This document shows, piece by piece, positions 23,930 through 35,490 of a stretch of DNA of 64,000 nucleotides (the first letter of the stretch is position 1; every line of letters begins with the position of its first letter). Location: assembly GCA_947462335.1 (NCBI GenBank), contig OX381717.1:42451523-42515522 (forward strand). The letters run 5' to 3'. Position numbers and translations under genes: made by a program. The notes below the pieces were generated by a model, which saw only the letters and a program-made list of their open reading frames with translations, was not told the DNA's origin and did no database searches. The DNA is from Harmothoe impar. Lineage: Eukaryota > Annelida > Polychaeta > Phyllodocida > Polynoidae.

Positions 23930-26100
23930 TATTCAGCTTTGGGAATGTTTAACCCCTAGGAGATCTTTATCAAACACTCGTGGGCAGCCAATCAGAAAGG
24001 GTGCTCACTTTTGGCCCGCCGGCAGCATCCTTTTTGCTAGGCTGCTCACACTCCATCAGCCTTAGGGTATGTGTGAACCACCTTCCTGAAAGTTTAAGGT
24101 CACAACTTATGTAAACCTATCTCTACGGTCCACTGGGTTCTATAGCGGTTAAACCAGTTGTCTAGTGGGCGGAGCAAGAGATGAACACTTATAAATGCCA
24201 GCTGTCACGATGGATATCAAGTATATCCTAAGTCGATTTGAAGTAACATATTATCTAATACCAGGTATCAAACATTAAGAAAATGGGGGTAGGGGCAATA
24301 TATTTATGTATCACAAATGACAATTTAGATTACAGTCTTTGCCAAAACTTTTTCACTATGCAGGACATTTGGTCCTGTGGTTTGCCAATTTTGCAGGACC
24401 GGATATATTTCTGCAGGACCAGATACTAAACGCATACAATTTAGGGTCATTTAATATTTTATTAAATGAATGCTATAAGAAAATCCCCATAGAATATTAG
24501 TGTGTCCTTTTTGACTTCTAACTTTAGTTCTACTTGGAATATTTGAAAAATTCTTCCAGTTTTGAAAAGCCTAGAGTATGCAGGACATCTAGTTTGGCAA
24601 CACCAGGTATTTTGCCGGATCAGGGTCATTTTAGGCGGACATTGGCACTGTCCGGTAGGATTTGCCAAAGATTGGATGATGAAGAAAGAGAAATAAGCAT
24701 AGGCCTTAATGCAGTCGATCTTCTAAGTTATTGACCTTTTTCTGTTAGCTGCATCCCTATGGCGGGAAGGGATGCCCTCTAGTGAACCTACTCTACGTAG
24801 TGTATATATGACCTTCGAAGCCCCTGTGGTGCCCCCTTTCTTCTACAGTAGTGTAAGGTCATAAATTACATCTTGCCCTTAAATGCACATTAGGCCCCCG
24901 TTTCTTGACACTGGTGATTTAAATCACTGTATTCATATGAAGATTTATAATGTGACTTTAGTTGGATTATAGCTATTGGGTGTTTCAACCCTTTAACCCT
25001 TTTGGCTCAACAGTTAATATGCATTTGTTACTTCAAAGCTGCGCCGGCCATTCACTCAAAATACAGTATCATGATGGCCATCGTCCACTGGGAAACTTCA
25101 ACTGATCAAACCCATAGCTTTCCTTTATGACCTTGGAGGATTAAAGCCAACTGGACGATAACCTTCACAGGATAAAGCCGAACCCGGAGTGTATACATAC
25201 CAAGCCCATTTAAATGGGCATATAGTTCATTGACAAAATATGTGACTTTTAATGGGTCAGAGGACCCTTCCCCCTCCCAGGTCATCCATTGGAAAGGCAA
25301 TTTATGACATCCTCCCTTTGATATGTGAAGTATGTAAGGGAAATCTAAGTTATGTAGGCATTGTATCGAGTTACTCACCCATATATATAAAGGGCCCAGT
25401 GGTTCCCATTAACCCTATGATCAAGACAATTTAGTCATAACTATGAAAACGGTGAGAAATGTCTCAATTTAACGTTAAGTTAACAGACTAGAATTTTCCA
25501 TGCCATTTCTTTGAACACAGAGTGAAAAAAATACACAAAATTGCTAGCAGACAGGTAGGGGCGGGGTTAGAGGGTAGGATATGTATGTACCTGCTGGGAA
25601 TGAGACATGCTCAATACTCCACAAGCAGGGTAAAGGAGATTATCTAAACGAAGGAACACCACCCCCCCCTCCATCATCATATTGAAGTGGTCACCAAAGG
25701 GATGGGGGTGGGGTGGGGCATGGGCCCTATTGAGTACTGATACCATGTCCTCTAAGTGTGCACTTGTATATAGACTGTGTTGATATAGAGGGTTCTAGTC
25801 TACTAACTAGAAATGAGGAAGTGCAATGATGGATGGAGCAATGTATCAAGCGACGCAGTGAAAAAAGGTTCAATGAAAATACAAAAGAAAGATGAATAGA
25901 AACAAAAAAGAGATATGAAGGGGGCTTCATGAATATGGAAAGGGGTAGATTCACCGATGAAATCTCCCCAAAGTATTGCAATTGGGAAAATAAGGATTGC
26001 CCCTGTCTAGCCAGTTAACCCATAATCAATTTTCATTGCCTGAACTAAAATATTTCTCAATTTCAATATACCTCTTATCCCTCATCTTCTTGTCCTTTGC
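23930..26100. other. Upstream region of the desaturase
   Basis: No coding exon recognised. The end (26060-26102) is a pyrimidine-rich tract closing with TTTGCAG, so an upstream noncoding exon may lie in this stretch, but I cannot locate it or a promoter. Confidence 0.5.
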
Positions 26101-26104
26101 AGAC

Positions 26105-26302
26105 ATGGCTTCATCAGAGATCTTCTTCAAGTTCAACACCCTTAAGAACTTCTTCTCGCTTAAGGACCCGGCCTGGGAGTACACAGAGGAGCCCCACACC
26201 TCCAGGAGGAAGGAGATCCTTAAGAAACACCCAGAGATCAAACACCTGATGGGGTATGACCCCTCCATCACCTACATAGTCCTCATAGAAATCTTTATAC
26301 AG
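26105..26302 (+). CDS. DEGS1-like: DES1-like coding exon 1
   Basis: 66 codons from the ATG to a strong donor (CAG|GTGAGT at 26303). Carries the N-terminal extension (MASSEIFFKFNTLKNFF), the conserved DES N-terminal domain and the start of the first membrane segment. The open frame upstream to 25997 is probably intronic, because a pyrimidine-rich tract ending in TTTGCAG lies just before the ATG. Confidence 0.9.
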
Positions 26303-28142
26303 GTGAGTGTCTGAGACCCCCCCCCTCCTCCAATAAAAAAATTAAAGAAAAATGAAATAAATGAAAAAATAACAAAATTAAAAGAACCTAGTCCTTACCC
26401 AGGGGTTGACTATTTACTCCTTGAAGGACGGCTTGATACCTTAATACATCATGCCCTTGGTCGTCATGATGCATGAATGCAGCATTGGCGAGTAACTCTC
26501 CAGTGCTGCATTAAAGCACCATGGGAATCACTACTAAAGCTGGGAAAATGCGCAAAGACGCTTATAGAGACCCAAAGCAATATACTCGAAGTGATAGGTG
26601 TGGTGGCCCTACTCCATACTTTCAAATATGATTAGATTTTATCAAGCAGGCATATTTGTGTCAAGTACCACTATCCATTGATAGATAACACTCAAGTAAA
26701 TCATGACTGTTGTTATCAAAGATAAAGTCATAGTAGTTGTGGGTTATCTAGACCATAGGTTCACATACCTACAAAGGTGTATGGTCCCAGACTGATTATC
26801 TACCATGCTTCCATGTCTATTATATCAGTTGAAGTTGAAACCCTTGAATTAACGTGATAAAATTGCAGCATTCTTCTGCCTTTCCACCTGTGCACATAGC
26901 TATGAATAAATACGCTGCTATCAATTGAAAGGTCCTTACAAAGGGGAATTCAATTGCTGACAAATTCATCGGTCGATTTGTTGACAGTGCAAAACCCTCT
27001 TGATATCATACTTCAAAAGCAATCGTTCTGGCTGTAACTATAATCGTCATCTTTTGTCATTGCAGCTATGCATGTTCTGGATTGTACGCGACATGGCGTG
27101 GGGCCCACTCTTTGTTGTGTCCTATGTAGTAAGTGGCACCCTCAACCACTCCCTCGGCTCGGCTATTCACGAGATCGGCCACAATCTGGCATACGGCCAT
27201 AGGCATCCACTATGGAACAGAGCATTGGGCATGCTTTGTAACTTACCAATGGGTATCCCACTCTCTGTAACTTACAAGAAGTACCATTCAGACCACCATC
27301 GCTACCTCGGGAATCCAGAATTGGATGCGGATGTCCCCACTCGGATCGAATGCTTTCTCTTCCGCTACCCTATAACCCGGATTATCTGGTTGATCATCCA
27401 TCCGGTCATCCATGGCATCCGTCCCTTCGCTAAGCAGCCTTATCCACCAATGAAACTGGAGATCCTTAATTTTGTCCTACAAATATCCTTCGATCTAACC
27501 ATCCTGTATTTCCTTGGAATAAAAAGCCTGTTTTACTGCGTCGGAGGCACGCTTCTCGGGCTAGGCTTGCATCCTCTTGCCGGGCATTTTATATCGGAGC
27601 ACTACATGTTCACTGAGGGCCAGGCAACTGTGTCATACTACGGGCCGCTTAACCCGATTCTGTTTAATGTTGGGTATCATGTGGAGCATCATGACTTCCC
27701 TTATATACCCTGGAGGAAACTCCCAGAGGTCAGGCGCATCGCTCCGGAGTATTACGAAAACCTGCCCCATCACACATCATGGCTTCGCGTTCTCTGGAAA
27801 TTCATCTTTGATACCGGTATGGGGCCCGAAGGTCATGGCGTTGGATACTTGTCATCAGATTTAGCGACCATGAAGAAAGGAGAAACAAAGGCAAATGGAG
27901 TATCCCATGATTCAAGCTTAACACCAAAAATACCTATTATCAGAGGCTCCATGCCAAATGGGCATGCCAATGGGCATGCTAATGGGCATGCAAATGGGCA
28001 TGCTAATGGGCATGCCAATGGGTATGCAAATGTGAAACCAAACCAGGGAAACAATCCAAAAGCGCGAATGCGTACCCGCAGTCAATCTAAAGCAATTGAC
28101 GAATCAAATAACAATGGCACAATATATACCGATTACCAATGA
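26105..28142 (+). CDS. DEGS1-like: Sphingolipid delta(4)-desaturase, DES1/DEGS family (two coding exons)
   Basis: Predicted membrane di-iron enzyme of the ER that introduces the 4,5-trans double bond into dihydroceramide to give ceramide. Coding exons 26105-26302 and 27066-28142 join in phase 0 across a 763-bp GT-AG intron, giving 424 residues. The N-terminal lipid-desaturase region (WEYTEEPHTSRRKEIL, about residues 24-39) and the three histidine boxes are seen: HEIGH (101-105), HSDHH (140-144) and HVEHH (271-275), with hydrophobic stretches between them and the DES-typical GLGLHPLAGHFISEHYMF and NVGYH context. Family members are usually about 320-330 residues; this one has roughly 20 extra at the N terminus and about 90 extra at the C terminus, including an NGHA repeat. 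Start chosen at 26105: good context (G at -3, G at +4), directly after a splice acceptor (AG at 26101-26102), so a noncoding upstream exon is likely. DES1 versus the bifunctional C4-hydroxylase DES2 cannot be told apart here. Confidence 0.93.
26303..27065 (+). other. Intron 1 of the DES1-like gene, with a DH-element remnant
   Basis: GT-AG intron. At about 26413-26525 it holds part of a double-hairpin (DH) element: the inner palindrome with arms ATGATGCATGAATGCAGC and GCTGCATTAAAGCACCATG is recognisable, the outer part is missing. Nothing else identified. Confidence 0.75.
27066..28142 (+). CDS. DEGS1-like: DES1-like coding exon 2 (terminal)
   Basis: Begins after TTTTGTCATTGCAG at 27065 in phase 0 (Leu-Cys-Met-Phe-Trp) and runs to TGA at 28140-28142. 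Contains all three His boxes and the long, low-complexity, basic and Asn-rich C-terminal tail. The in-frame ATG at 27000 lies in the intron and is not the start. The first AATAAA I notice downstream is at 29313, inside a repeat, so the true 3' end is unclear. Confidence 0.92.
   Translation, partial: LCMFWIVRDMAWGPLFVVSYVVSGTLNHSLGSAIHEIGHNLAYGHRHPLWNRALGMLCNLPMGIPLSVTYKKYHSDHHRYLGNPELDADVPTRIECFLFRYPITRIIWLIIHPVIHGIRPFAKQPYPPMKLEILNFVLQISFDLTILYFLGIKSLFYCVGGTLLGLGLHPLAGHFISEHYMFTEGQATVSYYGPLNPILFNVGYHVEHHDFPYIPWRKLPEVRRIAPEYYENLPHHTSWLRVLWKFIFDTGMGPEGHGVGYLSSDLATMKKGETKANGVSHDSSLTPKIPIIRGSMPNGHANGHANGHANGHANGHANGYANVKPNQGNNPKARMRTRSQSKAIDESNNNGTIYTDYQ
27957..28028 (+). repeat. In-frame 12-bp repeat coding Asn-Gly-His-Ala units in the desaturase tail
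   Basis: Six head-to-tail units of AATGGGCATGCN: five code Asn-Gly-His-Ala and the last Asn-Gly-Tyr-Ala (residues about 364-387). The third positions of the Ala codons vary (GCC, GCT, GCA), so the array is not a perfect recent copy series. The unit holds the palindrome GCATGC. Confidence 0.95.
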
Positions 28143-28354
28143 TCAAAGCTAACTTGGAAAATTAACAAGTGGGTATAAAGAAATATACATGAGTTTAGGA
28201 TTCTACTTCATAGGTTCTGTTAGCTATTGCATCTACTTCAAAGTATCTTATGAAAACTAACAGAAATCCTCGAAGACATGTGTGTCGTGTCACTTGGTTC
28301 TCTATTTGTATGATGGATCACGATGAGTAGAATATAAATGTAGCTTTATATGGG

Positions 28355-28790
28355 GATGCCGGTATACTTTCATTGGAATTCTAGCGTACTTTATATGTGA
28401 ATGCTAGTATACTCTATATAGGAATGCTAGCATACTTCATGAAGGAATGGTAAAACACTTAAATAGGAATCCTAGTCTACTTTATACAATATTGCTAGTA
28501 AATCTATAGGAATGCAAGCATACTCTATATAAAGATTCTAGCACAGGAATGCTACTTTACTTCATATAAGATGCTAGCATACTTCAAAAAGGAATCTTAG
28601 CATACTTAAAAAAGAATGCTGGTATACCTTATATAGAAAATCTAGTATATTTTATAAAGGAATGCCAGCACAATTCAAATGGGAATGGTAGCGTACGAAT
28701 TCTAGTATACTTTATATTGGAATGCTAGTAAACCTAATATAGAAATGCTAGTGTACTTTATATAATAATGTCAGTATAGATTTCCTATTC
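28355..28790. repeat. Degenerate minisatellite 3' of the desaturase (about 26-27 bp unit)
   Basis: About sixteen loosely conserved units resembling GGAATGCTAGTATACTTTAT repeat back to back, many with substitutions and short indels. It starts about 210 bp after the stop codon, so it may lie in the 3' UTR. No coding capacity seen. Confidence 0.8.
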
Positions 28791-29052
28791 AATCTTACCA
28801 GTAGTATGTTATAGTCATGGGGTATATACTGGTAATGATAAGCTGATAAGACAAGTGTTCTGTAACCATAAAGCCATGTTTCTGCCAATTCGTCCTTTAC
28901 CTTCTACTTAAGGGTCAAATCTAAAAAAACACGATTGCCAAGATTCAGCCAACCCATTGATAGAAAAAGTACCATTTCAGTTATTTTTGAAGAAATTACA
29001 ATGATGGACCGATTGAACCTCGGCCGTTGAGCTTTGGTTGATTGGGCCTTTT

Positions 29053-29477
29053 TATTAACCCATATACTCCTACCGTCCTTTATAAAGGACGCCTACATAC
29101 AGCACTTTGATGATCTCTAAAATCATACTTAAATTAAAGTTAGATTGTTTTAAACTCCCACATATAATGGAACAAGGGTATATGATTCTATTCTGACATC
29201 ACAAGTATATTGATTCTTTTTTTATGTAACCATGGCAACCATTTGGAGAGAGGTCTCTCACCAAATATCGCCATTTTCAAAATTGTGACTCTGACAAGGC
29301 TTATGGATGTGCAATAAATGCATAAATTTTCAACATTTTTGCCTAAAACATGTAGAATTAATGGTATAGAGGCTATTTTAGCACACACAAAAAAATATAA
29401 TTAGTTCAACCCCTATGTTAGGGATGATTGTTTAAAAGCGTCCTTAAAAAAGGACGGTAGGAGAATATGGGGTCAAT
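29053..29477. mobile_element. Element with palindromic ends GTCCTTTATAAAGGAC
   Basis: Left CTCCTACCGTCCTTTATAAA and right GTCCTTAAAAAAGGACGGTA are inverted repeats, and each contains its own short palindrome. A half copy starts at 33276 (CTCCTACCGTCCTTAAAAAA), at the other edge of the 29-33 kb repeat block. Confidence 0.75.
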
Positions 29478-29629
29478 TTGAGGGGGAAGGTCATTATTCA
29501 ATATTTTTCATGTCACAAATAGATGAATGGACATGAGATGATAACTACCTTAGTGAACAGTTCTCAAAAGATGGTATTGGTATCACTTTCAATCAAAAAT
29601 ATTATTTTTTGAAATGGGAATGAGTGATA

Positions 29630-30080
29630 ATTGCCTAGCAACCACATTTTTAAAGAACATCCAATGCCTAGCAACGAGCAAATGAAATGGCCCTTAGAGA
29701 GTGTTCAATTCACCTAACACCCAAAGATACTTTTTAATGTTTTTTTAAATCAATATGACATTCAAAAATGTTCTGTGCGTAGCAATAAGCATGTGGTTTA
29801 GCCTTAACAGCCTAGCAATAACATTCAAAAACATTCAATGCCTAACAACAAGCATGTGCAATGGCTTAAAGGGAGCTTTAGATACACCAAACTCCAGTAT
29901 ACAGACCAACGGATATGTGTGATACTTTTTATTGTTATTCTAAATCAATATTCTGCCTATCCATGACATTCGAAAACATTCTGTGCCAGGCAACAAGCAT
30001 ATGGTATGGCCTAAAGAGCCTAGCAACAACCAATGAAAACATACTGTGCTTAGCAACAAGCATGTTAAATGGCTGTAAAA
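29630..30080 (-). repeat. GTTGCTAGGC higher-order repeat, left block (inverted)
   Basis: Reverse-strand copies of a roughly 230-bp unit holding GCTTGTTGCTAGGCA, GAATGTTTT, ATTGATTTAGAA and AATAAAAAGTATC. Matches the right block at 32520-33115 in opposite orientation. Confidence 0.78.
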
Positions 30081-30159
30081 TAGACCTACCCTTTAACCCT
30101 TCCTTTACCGTACACATATTATTGTGAGTTTACTGTAGAGGATCATTATGTGTACAGGC

Positions 30160-30650
30160 AAGGGGAAAGGGATATCCAATGAAAATGTCAACTTTAAAAT
30201 TGATATCATAAGCTTTCCATTGATATATTACACAAGAGGATATCATTTCTAGTTTTTGAGAAATGGCTATATGAATATGGGTGGTCATGGCCCTGTCCAA
30301 ACCCCCAATTAGATCTAAGTCTCATAGTTTCCAAGATATCTTTATCTAATTAGCATAATTAGAATAATTAGAAAATGATCATACATTTTCCTCCTATAGG
30401 CCATAGCTTTGGATCTAGAAATGATAATTTTATTCTGTTTTGATCATAGTAATCCTTGTGAATCATTCTATCAATGGGCTTCTTTATTTTCTGTATTTGG
30501 AATAAAAATCATGTTTCCATGGCAACACATATCAACAAAGACACCCATTTAGGCTCTAAAACGTTCTTTTCACATTACAAATAAGGAAGCTTTCCACCAA
30601 AAATGGAATGTTTTGTATAAAATTACTGAATTCGCCAGAAAAAAGTACCA
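30160..30650 (+). mobile_element. Diverged relative of the 5.9/47.5 kb element family
   Basis: Shares AGCTTTCCATTGATAT, TCTAGTTTTTGAGA, TCTAATTAGCATAATTA and CATTTAGGCTCTAAAACG with the interrupted element at 57785-61085. Serves as an empty-site reference for the 58.2 kb insertion. Confidence 0.7.
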
Positions 30651-31439
30651 GAAGCAAATATTAGCCTGTTTCTACCGTTTCTGCTTGCCTGCTCACTTAA
30701 TAATCAATTAAATATCGCTACCATCAAAATACTCTCTCAAATATTCTCTTTATGCCCTAAGTTTTGTAGCTAAGAAACTCCCATAGCATACCCATGGACA
30801 TGGGAACAGTTAAGCCCTTTTAGGTCCAGAATTGATGAGAGTCAGTATTTTACATCATTGGTAGAGTGGGCTACCACTGAATGATAATTAAACGCTTTTG
30901 GATTGTCCCTTCCATTGCTGTTGGAAATACTGTTTTAAATTGGGATTACTCTAGATGTAATATTATAGCATACTTAGGATGTAAAAGGTTTCTTGTAGGG
31001 TTCCAAATGCAGGGGGGACCAGACCAGTAGCAGGACTAGCGTAGTCAGACAGAGGTCCCTCACTGTTGTACACCACATGTGATTCCCAGTGACACCAGAG
31101 ACACTAGAGCAAGGTTCCCCACAGAAAGGAAAATGACAATGCCAGCTTTCAGAAATATTAAAGTAGTTGACAAATATTTTCCACAGGAAATCAGTTTCAC
31201 ATTTTTACAATAAAATGTCAATGCTGCAGAAAAATACAGATTTTGAAGAAAAAATAAACTTCTGATCTTATCCAAGAATTTGCATTCAAGCACCTATAGA
31301 GAGCTAAAACCACACAGGCTGTTATTCCAATTTCATTTTACACCAGTGGATGGTAATGGTAGCTGGGCAAATAGGATGCCAGCGGACATGTATAAAAATA
31401 TGAATAAGAAAGTTATTGGGATTTCTTTATTAAATCTCT

Positions 31440-33115
31440 GTTAGAGCCATTTCATATGCTCATTGCCAGGCACCTGTAAAATGTTGTACGGTGTTGCAAG
31501 GCTAAACAAGACATTCCACATACTTGTTGCTAGGCAGAGGATGTTTTTGAATGTCAGTGGAAGGGCAACATCCCTGTAAACACACTACCTGATCCCAACG
31601 TAAGTCAGAGGTTTCTCTGGGTTTGCTTTCAACCAAAGGTCTGAATTACGTTTTTTTATAAGGTTTATGAACGTCAAAACGTGAAGGTTTACTTACGTTC
31701 AATGAACGTTTTAGACTGAATTACGTTTTTCTACGTCATTCCGACGTAGACAAACGTAGAAAATCTACGTAGATCAACGTTAAAAATTGTGTCTTTTCAA
31801 CCTAAATAGCACAGGTAACTCCTCAGGGTCCCATAAGGTGGCAGCACAATCAAGAATAGAGAGAATTATACTGCACTTGAGCACGTTTACTACATTTAAA
31901 CCAATAAACTATTGATGATTATGAAAATGATATCATGGAAATTAGCCCTATATTATCATATCTTTATAAATATGGGAGAGTAGATGGAAAAAGTTCAAGT
32001 GATATATATGTACCAGGGTCATTTATTAATTAGCACCACATTGCTGGTAGTAAAATAAATATAAAGGCTCAGTGCAGTCAACACTTGACATTTTTATACA
32101 ATGTGTCACCTTGAAGGGAGGCTGTATATCAGGCTGTTCAAAAAGGGTAATAGACATTTAACAAATCGAATAATATAAAATAAATCAGGTTCACAATTAT
32201 AGTAGTTATCTGTACAAACCATGTCGGTAGGTGTAAAGTAACTTTAGTGACACATATGTATGGCCATATAACCTGTTCTACCCAGAATTATGTCAGTTTA
32301 TTTTCTTTCCTAATGTCTATTTACGTCTGAATGAGGTAGAAACACGTAAATTAGACATAAACGTTCATTGAACGTAAATAAACCATCACGTTTTGACGTC
32401 CACAAACCTTGCAAAATTACGTAGTTTACCCTCCAAATGAACGTAGATTTACGTCCGACCTACGTATCTGTGCTTACAGGGATATCCCTTCAAAACAACA
32501 AAACATTTATCACAAGTTCCTTAGGTCTGCATACTGGTGTTATTTGTGTCTTAAGCTCTGTTAGGGCCATTCCACATGCTTGTTGCTAGGCATGGAATGT
32601 TTTTGAATGTTGTTGCTAGGCTGTTAAGCCAATGCCACTCACTTGTTGCTAGGCATGGAGTGTTTTTGCATGTTGTTGCTAGGCTGTTAAGCCAATGCCA
32701 CTCACTTGTTGCTAGGCAGAAAATGTTTTTGAATTTCCTGGTTAATCAACAAATTGATTTAAAACAACAATAAAAAGTATCTAAACTATCCTTGAGTTTG
32801 CATTCTTGGGTTTGGTGCCTTTAAAGCTCTCCTAGGCCAATTCAGCATGATTGTTGCTAGCCATGGAATATTTTGGAATGCCGTTGCTAGGCTTCTAAGG
32901 TCATGTCACATGCTTGTTGCTAGGCACAGAATGTTTTAAATGTCATGGATATGCAAGGTATTGATTTAGAACAACAACAAAAGTATCACAGGGTATCCTT
33001 GGGTCTGCTTACTGCCGTTATTTGTATCTAAAGATCTGACAGGGCCATTCCACATGCTTGTTGTTAGGCATGGACTCTTTTGGAATGTTGTTGCTAGGCA
33101 ACACATTGGACATGA
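31440..33115 (+). repeat. GTTGCTAGGC higher-order repeat, right block, interrupted
   Basis: Units at 31440-31571 and 32482-33115 carry repeated GCTTGTTGCTAGGCATGGA and GTTGTTGCTAGGCTGTTAAG. The block is split by the ACGT-rich element at 31572-32481. Confidence 0.78.
31572..32481. mobile_element. ACGT-rich inverted-repeat element
   Basis: 910 bp with inverted ends CCCTGTAAACACA and TGTGCTTACAGGG. Subterminal zones (31600-31790, 32310-32465) are dense in ACGT and palindromes such as ACGTTCATTGAACGT, and mirror one another. Confidence 0.75.
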
Positions 33116-33319
33116 AGAAATTAATTTTAAAACGAGCAAGGACATAAGGTATACATACATGATTTTTGAGATGTATGAATGATTTGACTGTACCATGAGA
33201 AATAATGTATAGTAATATTATGTGTAGCATGAAATATAGCAATTACACATACACTTAGTAACTGGTAGGAAATCCTGACCCCATATTCTCCTACCGTCCT
33301 TAAAAAAGGACGCCCCATA

Positions 33320-34795
33320 TCTCAGGAACTAGGGTACATAGAGCTTAGCTTTTTTGAAAAATTGTTTCAGCTTTGCCAACTGACTCCAAAATAAAAATAT
33401 CATGCATCTGGGTTAAAAACTCTAGGGTTAGGTGTATCTGGGTTAATGCGTCAAACCCAAGGTTACAGAAACAAAAATCTCGCTTTTCTCGTTTATTTAA
33501 TTGACCATACTTGCATAGGAAATTCCTAGTCTAAGGTCATGTTACATGCATTGAGTTTTGTTGAATTAAAAATTTGAATTTAAAAAATTTGAATTAAGAG
33601 AACAATTAGAATGGGTCATAATTATATAGTCCACCCTTAGTTCATCTATTGTGTTAATATGTTTCATCCTGCACTGTCATACCATTGCACTTTGTGTTGT
33701 CTAGTTGTTCATGTGTTGTTGGCCATTATAGTTTGTATGACTTTCTTGTCTACAGATCTCATTGCATAATATCTGCTATATCTAGAGAAATAGTGTGTTC
33801 TCAGGTCAGTCGATCTATTCCAGCAAAACATTGCTAATTCAGAAAAAAAGAAAGTGTTTTAGGCCATTTTGGGATTATTTTGGATCGATTCGGTGGTCCA
33901 CAAGTTGAGGTTGGTGTTAATAAGTGTGCGTCAAATTCCGGGTACTTCTACGGAGGAAGTAAAAATAAAATCAGGAATTTTAGAGTCGAAAAGGTCATCT
34001 AGGTAATTCCTGGCAATTTTAGCATCATCGTAGAAATTCAGCAAATTGTGCTCATACCGTTTATCTTACAGGCCCAATTCCTTGATTTTAAAGTGTAACC
34101 TTTGCCAAAATAAAGATTTGTAAACTCAAAAATGAAAATTTAAATTTAGCAAGAGTTATTGCGGCCAGGAGCATTACTCTTATTTATTGGAGCTACTGTT
34201 CCTTTAAAGAAAACAATTCAGAAATACAAAATCCGATCTGCCCTTTCTAGACTTTCTGACCGTAGTACAGTACCTGAAACATAGCTTGTTTTGTATCTAA
34301 GGGTTACACACATAGTTATGTTTGTTATACTTATAAATGTTTAATTCTTTACAACTTAATATGTAATTAACATGAAGACATACATTTGTCTTTCTTTAAT
34401 CAAGTACTTTGTCTGACAAAACCTATTTTCCATGAGTTTATTCCATGCCATATTGCGCCATCGGGATTGCAAATAGAAAATAATGTCTATCATAATCAAC
34501 TGTATTATTTATACCCTTTACCGCGTACAATTCTGCAGAAAGCCGTTGTTTCTGTAGACATATTCCATAGAAAACGGGTATAATAGAATAATTTGACATT
34601 TTATGTGATATTTACATTGTATTATGATTAAGTATGATTACTCTCATTTAAACATATGCGATACATCATTTTTCTGTCTCATGATTAATTTTGATGATTA
34701 AACGACAATCAAACAGACATGAATGCCTTGACTGTATATTTTTCTATTTCTAAAACTTTGTAAATAAAGATTCAATATTTTACTTCACTGTTAAT
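33320..34795. other. Gene-free AT-rich stretch, nothing recognised
   Basis: Only short frames. The half element beginning at 33276 fades by about 33480. Confidence 0.5.
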
Positions 34796-34799
34796 AGTC

Positions 34800-35490
34800 A
34801 CTGCAGTGTCGCCCTGCGTATGACCAGGAGCAGTGCGACACTCAGGGCGACATTGTCGTGAAATAGGGCAAAATGAGGCGAAATGAGGCGAAATATATCA
34901 GAAGTAAACATTATAAAGATCGCTATGTTTCGCAGGTCCCTAGGCAGGTGGAGCACTAGTATAGCAGAACAGGACGGCCTGCATAAACAGGCAGCCTGTA
35001 ATTTCAGGCCGCCCAACCTGTGCTTTCAGGTCGCTCCTATACACTCTCCTAGCAGAGCAGGCTTGTATTGCAGGCTGGGAGCCTGGTGTAGCAATTGGGG
35101 CATCAGGCTTTCACACCCTCTCCAAGCAGACACTCTGCTATGTGTGTGTCACATTAAACAAAGTACTGATTTAAACTCATAACAATACAGAAATGCAGCG
35201 GACCAAGCACATAATGCATTCATAACTTGCTAGGTTATATATTCATCTATATACTCAATAGGTGCATATATTTAGCAAATATCATATAAAATTCGCAAAT
35301 ATGATTATATAAAAGCCAGGGTAAGAACACAGTGCTTCAACAGAACGGGCCTAAATACCAGGCTGAGTGACCTGTGAAAACAGGCTGGGTGTGTTATGCA
35401 GCCTGTACTGTAAGTCCAGGCAGTCTTCCACCTGCTAGTGGAGCCTGGGCTTATGTGTGGCCTAGGTAGCTGTGTCGCCTAGTGAAATCC
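34800..35490. repeat. CAGGCTG-rich repeat region
   Basis: Many CCTG/CAGG phrases (CAGGCAGCCTGTAATTTCAGG, CAGGCTGGGAGCCTGG) in both directions. Outer GTGTCGCC and GGCGACAC-like motifs near 34807 and 35470 may be its ends. Confidence 0.5.

Noticed and set aside
25997..26104. Upstream ATG extending the desaturase by 36 residues
   Set aside because: The extension is hydrophobic and crosses a clear splice acceptor immediately before the better ATG at 26105.
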